Assembly (NCBI GenBank): GCA_008711295.1
Contig: VUYV01000020.1
Location: forward strand, 2,653,296-2,717,295
Direction: 5' to 3'
DNA: 64,000 nucleotides
DNA from: Anarhynchus alexandrinus
Taxonomy: Eukaryota > Chordata > Aves > Charadriiformes > Charadriidae
Shown here: piece after piece, positions 1-12,300 of the stretch
Position numbering within the stretch: position 1 is the first letter of the stretch
Layout of the letters: each line of letters starts with the position of its first letter
Made by a program: the position numbers and the translations under genes
The notes under the pieces: model-generated
Told to the model about the DNA's origin: nothing
The model's input: only the letters and a program-made list of their open reading frames with translations
Databases searched by the model: none

Positions 1-226
1 TCCATTTTGTCAAAATGTGAAAAACGATAAATTCTTATCTGGTTTGTATACAAGATTGGATTAAGTTTGAGCTGAAAAAGCTGGACCATGTTTTAGCTAT
101 TCCCTAGCCAAAATATGTGTGTTTACAAAGGATGTTTGCACTATCATTTCTAAAACACTATAATCTGAAAATAGCAGTATTCTGAGTTGCTTTGAATTAA
201 GTGGTAATGTTTCTTATTCCTCCTAG
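1..226. other. DNAH8 intron, partial
   Basis: AT-rich intron sequence leading to the exon 1 acceptor. No repeat or other feature recognised. Confidence 0.8.
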
Positions 227-380
227 ATCCTATAACGTAAGCAATCTCTCAGATGATTTAAAATCTTTGTATAGAACAGCTGGGGTAGAAGGAAAAGGCA
301 TCACTTTTATTTTCACCGATAATGAAATAAAAGAGGAATCATTTTTGGAATATGTTAATAATCTGCTGTCTTCAGGCGAG
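227..380 (+). CDS. DNAH8: DNAH8 window exon 1 (AAA4, Walker B)
   Basis: Codes for window residues 1-51; the first base completes a codon from an exon outside the window. The acceptor is CCTAG and the donor GTAAGA, ending on a full codon. The segment TFIFTDNEI is the AAA4 Walker B strand: an aspartate after hydrophobic residues, without the usual adjacent glutamate. It ends NNLLSSGE. Confidence 0.95.
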
Positions 381-3300
381 GTAAGAGTCTCAACATGACA
401 GGAAATGTACCTTACAAGCAGGAAACTGCAGAATCTTTGCACTAGTTTATTTCTATTTATTTTGGCAATAAATTGTAGAATCAATGATGATTAAAATATC
501 TTAACTTTTAAAAGAAGGAGTGCTCTTGGTATGGAGTTCCTTTACCTCTATTTCAATGTAAGCCAGGAAAAGATAAGCAGCTGTGGTGTGTATTTCAGTA
601 CCCTTCATTAAAGAAGTATTCACTGGCCAGTGATCTGTACTCTTCCTGAGTTAGACTTCGTAGTTTTTAATGGAGTTACATGAAGTCTAAATCAGGGACA
701 AATTTGGGGTTTTAATCTGTCTAAACTGTATATATGCAGAGAGAGAGATACAGATGTACACAGACAAATATTTGTAAACTCTATAATAATTACATCCATG
801 CAATTTATTTTCTTATCAATTTTAATTTTATAAAAAGATTTCTAATTTATTTGCTCGGGATGAATTGGATGAAATCACCCAAGGATTAATACCTGTGATG
901 AAAAAAGAGATGCCTCGGTGTCCTCCTACGTTTGATAATCTTTATGAATATTTTTTAACTCGGGCAAAGAAGAACTTGCATGTTGTCCTCTGCTTTTCTC
1001 CAGTAAGTTTTTTCTTTATATCTGTCTTCCTTACTTCCATTAGCAAACTATCCTATAACGTGTGACAGGATTATTCAAGCTTTATATTTTTAAGGAGATT
1101 TGAAGACGTATAAAAAGATTACTGAAGTCTGGTTATAAATGCTGACATAATAAAAGTTATAATAGTACAGTTGTCAGAACATAAAAACAAAATACTTAAA
1201 ATTAAATCATTCCTTACATGTTAAAGTAATATTTTTTTTCCTCCTGGCATATTCTTTCCTAATACAAATCAATGAATGTATCTTTGTTAAATTCTTGCTT
1301 TTACTTGAAAACAAGAATATAATGGAAACTAAAATAAGTTAATTGAAGTTTTAAAATATTAAACATTTATATTATATTTATTATAATTTAGTTTAATATT
1401 TATAAAATATTAAACATTTATAATCATGTTTGACCAATTTGATGGCCTTCTACGATGATGTAACTGGTTGGCTGGATGAGGGGAGAGCCGTGGANCATAA
1501 AATATTGAATGTTGGAAATTTAGCATAATACTTATAAAGAAAAACCTGTGCAGGGTGTTCTAAGCAGAAAATAAGCAAGAAAAAATAGAATATTTAGTTG
1601 TTCATATGAATTAAACATTTTGATCGAGCCAATTAAGTATCATAATGTAAATTAACAGTGTTACTCTCTTTAGGTTGGTGAGAAGTTCCGTGCACGTTCT
1701 TTGAAATTTCCTGGTCTCATATCAGGGTGCACCATGGATTGGTTCAGTCGATGGCCCAAGGAGGCTCTTGTAGCTGTAGCCAGTTATTTTCTTTCAGAAT
1801 TTAATATGGTCTGCTCTGCATCAGTTAAAACACAAGTAGTGGAAACCATGGGTCTCTTTCATGATATAGTTTCAGAAAGCTGTGAGAATTATTTCCAAAG
1901 GTAATATTTTATACAAATGCAATAATAAATCCCAAAAGTTTTGTTACTGTTAGTGGTGTTGTTACTGTTAGTGGTTTTTGAACCAATAAGTGTCTTATAA
2001 GGCCTATACAAAAATAAATCTGCTATATCAATATATGCAAAGGCCATGAAAAGCAATTACTATTATGTTGCAAATTCATTATCTTCATTCCCACTATTCA
2101 ATGATCTTTAACATTGCTTATGTGGATTAAAAAAACCTAATTGGAAATAAGGGTTTGCGTTATGAAGAAATTTGATTTTAACTGAATTAAAGACTTGATT
2201 TAGATAATCTTATGTTTCATTGGAAGTAACGAAATGTTGTATATATGAAAAATATATACTAAGTTGATGTTGCCAATATACTATGTTTTAGGTATCGAAG
2301 AAGAACTTATGTAACACCTAAATCCTATCTCTCTTTCATCAATGGCTACAAAGAAGTTTATACTGAACAGTTAAAGATTATTAATGAACAAGCTGAACGT
2401 ATGCAAATTGGTAAGCAAAATAGGGATAAGCATGTATTTCCATGTATGGTATTAAATGATGTGTATTTTTAATATTTGGCTACTTATTCAGTGATCACTT
2501 GAAATCAGTTCTGCTGGATCACAGTTCAAAACTATTTTTAAACACTCCAGCTATCACCAGTTCACAATGTTTCTCTTACAAAAGCATACAATAAGAACGT
2601 GTAGGTATTTATTGTATTCACAAACTGCTGAATTAGAGTGGACTGTAGAGCAGTAAGCGATCCTGAATATTTTCACGTTTTGCAAATTTCCCTGTGTGGA
2701 CCTGTTGCCAGTTCTAGAAATCAGAACTTATCATTAGTCCCGCTTGAGATGAGGATAAAGTCTGAGAGATTTGAAGATTTCTGAGGGTGGGATTTTGTTT
2801 CTATTCTTTTTCCAGTTCTTCTGTTTTCAAAAATAATTTAAAAGACGTAACCTAAGTAGCTTCAGCACTGTCAAGAAGATTTCATGTGTGGATTATATTT
2901 TCTTAGCCTCTCACATGATATTGTCACTAATTCCTTACATGATAGTCAAAACAAAATGACCATGTATGTATACATCTCCTACTGCAGCATTTTTATATCA
3001 TCGATGCTCAGAAAATTATGTCGGTCAGCTTATGGGCAATACTCATGCCAGTTAGAAAATATTCTAAATATTTTCACTTGCATAGAAAAGATGTATTACA
3101 AAACAACAAAAATACTGGTTATTCCTGACTCCAAACATGCTCCACTGTTTACTGCGTCCTAAGAAACTTTCTCAAAAAGTTTGTTATGAATTATTTAGCT
3201 ACTATCTCACACATCCTTCCTTTAATTTTTAGTCTTTCATCACTTAATGTCAAAAAATTTAGAACGTTAAAATTATTAACCTTGAAAGTTATTTCAGTTT

Positions 3301-6300
3301 GTTAGGAGATTATCCTGAGATGGGATTTAAATTTTACGTTATTAAACTCAGGTCTTTTCATCTCCTTGTTGAAATGTTTTTCCTGTGTGTAATGATGTCT
3401 GGATCAATTCAAGATGCTTGTAAAGCAGCAAAATTATAAGAAATACCCCAATAAATACTGATTTCTAGAAAAGTCCCTGGCTCAAGCATACTGAAAGTGT
3501 GCTTGTCAGCACTGTAGTATCTATTCACGCAATGTATTTTGAAAGATAGAAGTAATGTCTTTTCTGCTTTGTCACTTTGGGTGAAAAATCTTGTAAGACA
3601 AATGAGGAAAAAACTGAGATCCAATGACAACTACAATTATTTCTGGTTGCTTAACATCTTGTGTCTTCTCTCAGAATCCATCTGGGGAATCCTTGGTAGA
3701 GCACCACCTGTGTAGATAGTGTCTTTTCGTATAGAACTGTGGTTCTACAAGAAAACCTCAGTTTAGCTTTGACAAAGTAGGCATGTTATTCATTTGAGCA
3801 ACTTGTTGCTAGATCTTCTGCTAATTAAAAGTCACAGAAATTACATCCTTGAGGTGCTAAGACTAGTGTGGCTTAGTATCTTAATATAGATTTTATGATT
3901 TTTTTATATTTGCTGTTTCCTATATATATGCTATTCCTGCCTCATTCAGGCAAGTTAAAAAAATACAGTGACAGGAGATAAATATTACTTTGATTTTCTC
4001 TACAGGTTCAAAACATATGATGACTTTTTAACTTGCTTTAGATAAGTTATAGCTGATATCAGTAACGGTCTTACATGGAGTTATCACTGAAGCATAGAAT
4101 GATGTGGGTTTCTCTCTGCCCAACACTCTAGCCTATCCAGGTCTCGCTGAATGGCGGCACAGCCTTCTGTTGCATCAGCCACTCCTCCCAGTTTTGTGTC
4201 ATCAGCAAACTTGCTGAGGGTACAGGCTATCCCCTCATCCAGGTTGTTGATGAATACGTTGAACAAGACTGACCCCTGGGTAGCACTGCTAGTTACAGGC
4301 CTCCAACTAGACTCCGCCACAACACTCTGAGCTCTACCATTCAGGCAGTTCTCAGTCCACCTTACTGTCCATTCATCTAACCCACGCTTCCTAAGCTTAC
4401 CTATGAGGATGTTATGGGAGATAGTGTCAAAAGCCTTGCTGAAGTTGAGGTAGACAATGTCTGCTTCTCTCCCCTCATCTAGCCAGCCAGTCGTGCCATC
4501 ATAGAAGGCTATCAGATTCATCAAACATGATTTCCCCTTGGTGAATCTATGTTGGCCACTCCCGATAACCTTTTGTTCCTCTACATGCTTACAGATGACA
4601 TCCAGAATGAAGTGTTCCATCACCTTTCCAGGGATGGAGGTGAAGCTGACTGGCCCATAGTTTCCCAGGTCCTCCTTCTTATACTTTTTGAAGACTGGCA
4701 TGACATTGGCTTTCTACCAGTCTTCAGGCACCTCTCGCATTCTCTGTGACCTTTCAAAGATAATGGAGAGCTCTGCCAGCTCCCTCAGCACCTGTGGGTG
4801 CATCCCATCAGGGCCCATGGATTTATAGATGTCGAATTTGCCTAAATGATCTCTAACCCGATTGTCCTTGACCAAGGGAAAGTCTTCCTTTCTCCAGGCT
4901 CTCTCCCTTACCTCCAAGGTCTGGGGTTCCTCAGGGCTGGCCTGAGCCATAAAGACTGAACCAAAGAAGGTGTTCAGTAACTCTGCTTCCTCTGCACCCT
5001 CCATCACCATGGCACCGACCTCATTCAGCAGTGGGCCCACATTTTCCCTAGTCTTCCTTTTACTACTGATGTACTTGAAGCCCTTCTTATTGTCCTTGAC
5101 ATCCCTTGCCAGGTTTAATTCCAAGTGGGCCTTAACCTTCCTTGTTTCATCCCTGCATACTCTGACAACGTTCCTATATTCCTCCCAAGTGGCCAGTTCC
5201 TTTTTCCACATTCTGTAGACTTCCTTCTTCCATTTGAGTTTTTCCAGAAGCTGCTTGCTCATCCATGCAGGTCTCCTGCCTCCTTTCCCTCATTGCTTAC
5301 TCATGGGGATGCACTGATCTCGAGCTTGGAGGAAGTGGTGCTTGAATGTTAACCAGATCTCTTACACCCCCCTTCCTTCTAGAGCCTTAGCCCATGGGAT
5401 TCCTCCAAGTAGGTCTTTGAAGAGGCCAAAGTCAGCTCTCCTGAAATCCAGGGTTGTAATTCTACTTTTTGCCCTGCTTCTTTCACACAGGACCCAGAGC
5501 TCCACCATCTCGTGGTCACTGCAGCCAAGGCTACCCCCAACCTTCACACCCCCCAACTAGTCCTTCTTTGTTTGTCAGCACAAGGTCCAGCAGTGAACCT
5601 TTCCTCATTGGTTCCTCCACCACTCATGTCAAAAAGCTATCATCAATGCTCTGCAGAGACCTCCTGGACTGTGCATGCCTGACTCTGTTGCCTTTCCAAC
5701 AAATATCAGTGTGGTTGAATTCCTGAAAGAGAACCAGAGCCTGTGATTGTGAGGCTTCTTTCAGCTGTCTGTAGAAGGTCTCATTGGTATTATTTATTGA
5801 TATTATTTGTCTGTGTAATATTTATAATCTATTATTTAATATATAATAATTTGTTCATTTAATATTTATGTCATTTCCTCATGCAGTGATACAAATGCTG
5901 TATTAGTCCGATTTTCTGATTGTCCTGTGGCTTTATGACACAAGATGTTCTTCACATAACCCCCTTTTTTTTCCTTTTTCCCTTCCCTTTCCCTTTTTCC
6001 CTTTGTCCCTTTTTCCTTTTTTTTTTAACTTGTCTATATAATGAGTGTAAGGATGTATTTTATTGCAGATAATATTGCAGCTATGCACTCTTAGGTCCTG
6101 TTTACAGCTATAACAAATTAAAACTACGGAGTATGGATTTCTCTTTTGAAGAATCAACCTTGTTTATAATCATTTTGCACCTTGTGAAATTCTTTATATC
6201 CATGAAAAGTGAATAGTAAGCACAATCATGATAGTATGACTGCTTACACCCACTTTCTCTCCTTTACACAAATTTAAATGAGAACACAAGGTACAAGGCA

Positions 6301-9300
6301 TTTGGTATCCTAGAGCTAGTTTGTATTATCTAACTAGGAAAAAAAGAGTTTTCATTTTTCTGAATTTTATCTTTTACTTAATAGGTCTGTCTAAGCTGAT
6401 GGAGGCCAGTGAATCTGTTGCTAAACTCTCTCAGGACTTGGCCATTAAGGAGAAGGAACTAGCTTTGGCATCTGTTAAGGCAGATAAAGTAAGTACTTGA
6501 GTGTTAAATAGCAAAAGGCAGTGGACAGCACCAGGATATATAGTGGCATAAAGTGCTGTTGCAGAATTTTCTCATAATTTTTACAAGCCAAAAAATAGGC
6601 ATTGTGGTCTAAAATGAGGTTTCAGTCCTCTCTCTGTAGCATGTTCATTCAGCATTTGCTTCTGAAAGTGCTTCTAAGTGCACTTTAAGACTGCAACAGA
6701 GGTTGTTTGCCTCCTTCTCCTCCCATTTCTTACCCACTCCTATAAGCATCGGGTTTCATTTTTTGTTTCATGGTGGTTTTATTGTGCTTGATTGATGTTT
6801 ATTAAATTCGGGGTTAAATGTGCACTTATTGCAGGTAAGAAGTTAACAGATGATAACGGGACTTTAGTATTTCAAAATTCCTTAGAAAAAAGTCTATCAC
6901 AGTTCAGTTTCATATTTTGTCTCTTACATTAACAAGATGTCCGTGTGTTCCTGAGATTGGTGGTCTGGTAGAAATCTAGTTTCCAAAATTACTCCCTGGA
7001 AATGTATGTCAGGGAATGTATTAATATAGGCATCCTGTTTTCTGAAAGCTACTATAGTGCTATGATGGTGCATATTTAATATGCACTGGAGAGAAAACTT
7101 TTGGCCAATGACGGCCTGCATTCTTCACGGCCTTTTATCTCATAAAAGAAAAAATTATGATAGAAAGGGATGAAATTACACTTCTCATATTTCAGGATTA
7201 TGACATATATGCTGGTAGAGTTCTCTTTGTTTAATATTTATATTTGATACATGTTTTGAAATAGCTCTCTAGCAACAATTCACATAGCCTCTTAGTTGTC
7301 AGCTTTTTCAATGGGGCACTACTGGGCCATCAGAAGTAGAAGACATATGGAGAAATAATAAAAGAAGGGACTTTTATTTAAACTACATCTAATATTGTTC
7401 ATATAATATATATTTCTTTCTTTCCCTTTGTACTGAGCCCTATGGAAACCAGAATTGGATTTCACCCAAAAAATATTGAGGGATTTGGGGATTTTAGCTG
7501 TCTTTTTTTTTTCTCACAGGTGTTTGACAGCATTATTTATATTCTTGTAAATGCATACAGAGTGCTAGCCTTGACCCTATAGCTGATACAGGTCAAAAAA
7601 CATTCTGACACCAACCGTATGTCACACATGCACAAGAGAATTAAGTATATATGTTTTGAAGAACCATACACAAGCGGATAACTTCATTCTGTGAATTCAC
7701 ATAGGGCTTTTCTTTGAATAGACTAGTTAAAAGTGAGTGCATTTAGACTAAAGGAGTAAAAGAGCGGCTGACCATTGGTGCAGGTGTTCTGCCATCTTCC
7801 ATTAATTTTATTAGCTATACTATTTTTATTTTTCTTTGTGAAGATTCTGTAAATTGTGTTCATTTTTATTTCATAATTCTATAATGCCATATGTAGTTAG
7901 AGTTAGTTTTGTATTTTTCTGTATACATATGTTTTCTCTTGTGTCTGATAACTTAATCGCTTTTTCCACCATTTTGATTTATAAATTTTATGTGTTTATT
8001 ATCAATTCCAGGTACTAGCAGAAGTCACAGAAAGTGCTGAAGCTGCAGCAAAAGTAAAAAATGAAGTCCAAGGTGTGAAAGATAAAGCACAAAAAATCGT
8101 AGATGAAATTGATTTAGAAAAAGTGAAAGCAGAGAGTAAACTGGAGGCAGCTAAACCAGCATTAGAAGAAGCAGAAGCTGCACTGAATGTGAATAAAATT
8201 CTTACCTTTTTATTAGTTTAGTACCATTTGAGTCACCTGTGAAAGAAAGGCTAAAGCCACCAACATGCAGTTGTCACTTTGTTTTGACTGCTGTCACCAG
8301 CTCTTCACAGTTGGTGGTCATGTCTCTGATGAATATTTATAGAGCTTACATTTTGCTTTAAACACATAGAGGTTATTTTATAGTATGTGTTGTGCTTCCA
8401 CCCTAATACTTTATCATTATGAAGATGTAAATCTTTCCAAAAAAGTTTCAGATGCCTTTAGAATATGTTGTTCTGAATTCAAGAGAATACTTCTCATGCT
8501 AAAAGAATGTTTTTTTTCTTCATACTTAACTAGTTGTAGCCTTTTATTCCTCTTAAGAGAAAGATAGCTCTTTTTTTCACCCAAAAAAACACATTTAATT
8601 AGGAGAGAAAGAGGAAACAAAGGGGATTTAGGGGGATCAGAATAAGGTTTAAGAAATTTGGAGGCATTGCTGCACTAAATAATTTCATTATTCTGCTCTG
8701 AACAATTAAAAAGTAAAGAACTCTAGAATCAGAAATCAATGGCATATTATATTTTTATGGCCTTCTGTTCCAGTTACCAGAATTTATGTGACACAAAATA
8801 TTGAGTGGAAAAAGCCAGAAAAGGAGCACTGTTTGCTCTTACACTGACGTTTAGATAATGAGAGAAATGAAACTTCCAAAAATAGTCACAAAACTTACAA
8901 AATGTGTGGGCTCATACATTTTCCTGTGGTTTCTATAATGTGTCTGTAACTATTCCTTCTAGCCAGGTAGCGGCATGCATGTATTTTGTAGACAGAAATT
9001 CATGTGTTAGTTTTGAAGTTTGCAATCATTTATTATTTTCACATTATTGAACTAAGCAAAGTGTCAGTGATGCTGTGAGAAAATGAAGTAGAAAAGTTGT
9101 ATCTCGTACCTATAATAACTTAAAAACCAACTAAAATAACCAAATCCATCTGGGAATAAATGATGACACTTAATCATTAAAAATCCAAAATACTATTTTG
9201 CCAAGGAAACTGCTTTTAATTAAGTTCTATAGAATTTTATGATATACTTTTCTTCAGTCACTTAGACTAGCAAATTAAATTAATACTGCTGTTCCATGTA

Positions 9301-12300
9301 TTTAAATTTGATTTTTGAGTGATGTCTTTAGCACTGGAAAAATATTCTTGTCTTGTTCATTAAAATCCTTAAAGTTTCATGAAACTATGAAATTTATTAA
9401 AGTAAGCCTAGTTACTCTTTTTTTGTTTTGGTATGTACTTAGTACAAACTTGCCTCCGAGAAAAGTATGAAAAACAAACATTAAAATCAAGATATTGAAT
9501 GGGAAAATAGAATGATGGTATTGATGCAGCATTGTTACATTTTTCTTCAAATAGACCATCAAACCAGTGGATATTGCTACTGTTAGAAAACTCGCAAAAC
9601 CTCCTCACCTAATTATGAGGATCATGGACTGCTGTCTGCTACTGTTCCAAAAGCAATTAGATCCAGTTACCATGGATCCAGAAAAGCCTTGCTGCAAGCC
9701 ATCGTGGGGAGAATCATTAAAAGTAAGTAGATTTTTCAAACAGTGTTTCTTTAACATCAGAAATAGCAGTCTGCACATCAGAGAATTTATGATGCTGTTT
9801 ACTCAAAACAGGACAGAATTTTGTAAAAATGCAAACATATGGTTTTAAGATAGGCATAGTATATAAATAGAGTTTATTTGGTAGCAAGTAGTAGGTTAAT
9901 TGCTTAGAGATTTTTGCAGCAGGAGCTTTAGATTTTCCTTGTCATGTTCCTGGCATGGGACCTCATGGCAAATAAATACATCATACCAATCATGTTAGCC
10001 ATACATGAGATAAGGGCATTCTGGAAAAACCCTCTCTCTTAGGGAACTGCTAGGTTCACAGTTAAACAGTCTTTTCTGATTCTCCCGGGCTCCTTGATTG
10101 TTTGAAAAATTATTGGACTGACTAAGAGATAGTAGGTTTCCCCATTCTGCATTTCAATATTCCTGGCCCAAATTCCTTGATTAAACAGCCATCTTTTCCA
10201 TCTGGACTTTGATCTTCTTTCATGATAATCTTTTATTTCCATACTCCTGCCATTCTTAAAATTATATCCTCCCAGTATTAGTGTATTAATTTGCCAATAG
10301 GATTGCCTCAAATTTTTTTTTGTCATGCAAATGAAGAAAAATTACATAGTTTGGATATGAATAGAGCTCTTGTGAGCTCATAGCTCTTGTGAGCTCTTGT
10401 GAGCTCATAGCTCAACATAGTGAAATGGGATAAGCAGTTATTACATGAGTTGCCTTTAACATGTTAAACGTTTGTTAGAAAAAAGTTAAAACCAATGATT
10501 ACCCTTTCCAGAAGAATTTAGAACACATTTCACAAATGCATAAGCAGATTTTTATTTTGATATTCGTTAGATAAGTTACAAGTGTATCTCTGAGGCTTTA
10601 TCTTGGTTCATTTTCTTTTTTTTTCTTAAAGGCTGCTTCTTAAATGCTTTTTAAATGGCAACACAGGAATATGGAAGATAGAAAGTACATCAACAACTTG
10701 GAAGCCTAGTTACTGCAGTGTAACTGCCTAAAACTTTAAAATAATTGAAGGCATGAGGGAGAAGTTACAACTGAATACACACTTATTAACTGTATGAATT
10801 ACCTCTTTTTACAGAAGAATTGCAGGAACATTTTTTTAACATACTCACCTATGAACAAACTTTTGAATGTAAGATGTGCAAATAGCTTATAAATATCCTG
10901 TGTTGTTTTTTGCAGCTTATGAGTGGCCCATTCTTGCAGAGTCTACAGCAGTTTCCTAAGGATACAATCAATGAAGAGACAGTAGAATTACTTCAGCCTT
11001 ACTTTAACATGGATGACTATACACTAGAGTATGGTAAAAAGGTGTGTGGTAATGTGGCAGGACTCCTCTCCTGGACACAAGCCATGGCAATATTTTATGG
11101 TGTTAACAGAGAAGTCTTACCTCTTCAGGTAATACATCATCTCTTGCTTTGTGTTTGATTTCTGTGTAATTTAAGTTAATTTATTTTAATAGCAGTAGGA
11201 TTTAAAAATATATTTACATAACTTTATTCAGACATAATTGCCTGTAGACTTTATTGGCTAAGGATGATAAGAGCAGAAAACCCCTCATATCCTCTTCTTG
11301 ATTCTAGGCAGAACATGGAACAAAAAAATAGCCTAGATTAAATTTATGAGCTCTGGTTTACTCTGTACTCTGAAAGCTGTTTTCAGTCTTTGTTTATGTT
11401 ATGTTATAATTACTTTATAATTGTTTATAATACCAGTTGTACCATGTACATCTTCATTCCNGGTTTCTAAAAGTTGTACCAGTTGTACCATGTACATCTT
11501 CATTCCTTCTCTTTATGAAGAGTCCTGCAAACCTCTGTTTGCAGCTATTTTACCTTCTTTGCTTTCACACAATAACTTGTAATGGAAGACTGATACTTTG
11601 CCCAAATATTTGCGTTCTGAAGAGATTCAGAGCTCACATCAATAAAGAAGATATGTTGCAATAGTGGGAACCAAACTGAGTAAAACATTTTCAAGAGTAA
11701 TTTTTACTTTAGTGTGGGTGTTCTTTTTGATGTCTGTGAACATTTGAATGAAAAATTTTATCAGAGGTAAAGACCATATAGAAGCTCAAATGCAGTCATT
11801 GTGCTTTTTGGATTCTAAAACAGGTATTTAATCCCTACATGTAGCACAGTTTATATATTTAAAAAAAAAAAAGACAGAAAAATGTAAAAGGGGAAAGCAT
11901 GTGAATGGTGATTCGAAATCGTTTCCACATTTTTTGTCACTGGTAGAACTGTTATTTACAAAATCAACAGTAATGCAGGTGGATGATTCAAAAAATTACT
12001 TAATGAATTTCTTGTGTTCAGCATAAATATCAGTTTAGGAGCAATGGGAAGATTCACTATTTTAGGACTATGGTTTTCTAGTGGGTAAAAGCTACATTGT
12101 TAGGTGATAAAGGACCAATCTCCTGTCGTTATGATTGTTGATTGCTACAGAATGTACAAATAAAAAAGAGATAATAAAGCATTTAATCAAGCAAGAAGAT
12201 TGAGTGATTGTTCCTCTAAGCTAATCAATATGTAGAGATCAAAAATCTTACTTCCTTAATCAGTTTCTTTAACTGTAAATTTTTTTAAAAGAAATGAAGT

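Larger units (their letters stand above)
2411..6384. other. DNAH8 intron 4, mostly unremarkable
   Basis: About 4 kb. Apart from the antisense CR1 (4083-5790) and the CT tract (5958-6031) nothing is recognised; 2411-4082 is AT-rich with only short chance open frames. Confidence 0.8.
6489..10915. other. DNAH8 introns 5 to 7 (exons 6 and 7 excepted)
   Basis: The introns 6489-8011, 8189-9554 and 9723-10915 are AT-rich and hold only the GAGCTC minisatellite at 10364-10413. No mobile element or RNA gene was recognised. Confidence 0.75.

Noticed and set aside
4084..5262. Minus-strand frames of 205 and 182 codons as host genes
   Set aside because: They are the reverse-transcriptase and linker parts of a CR1 LINE, with frameshifts between them.
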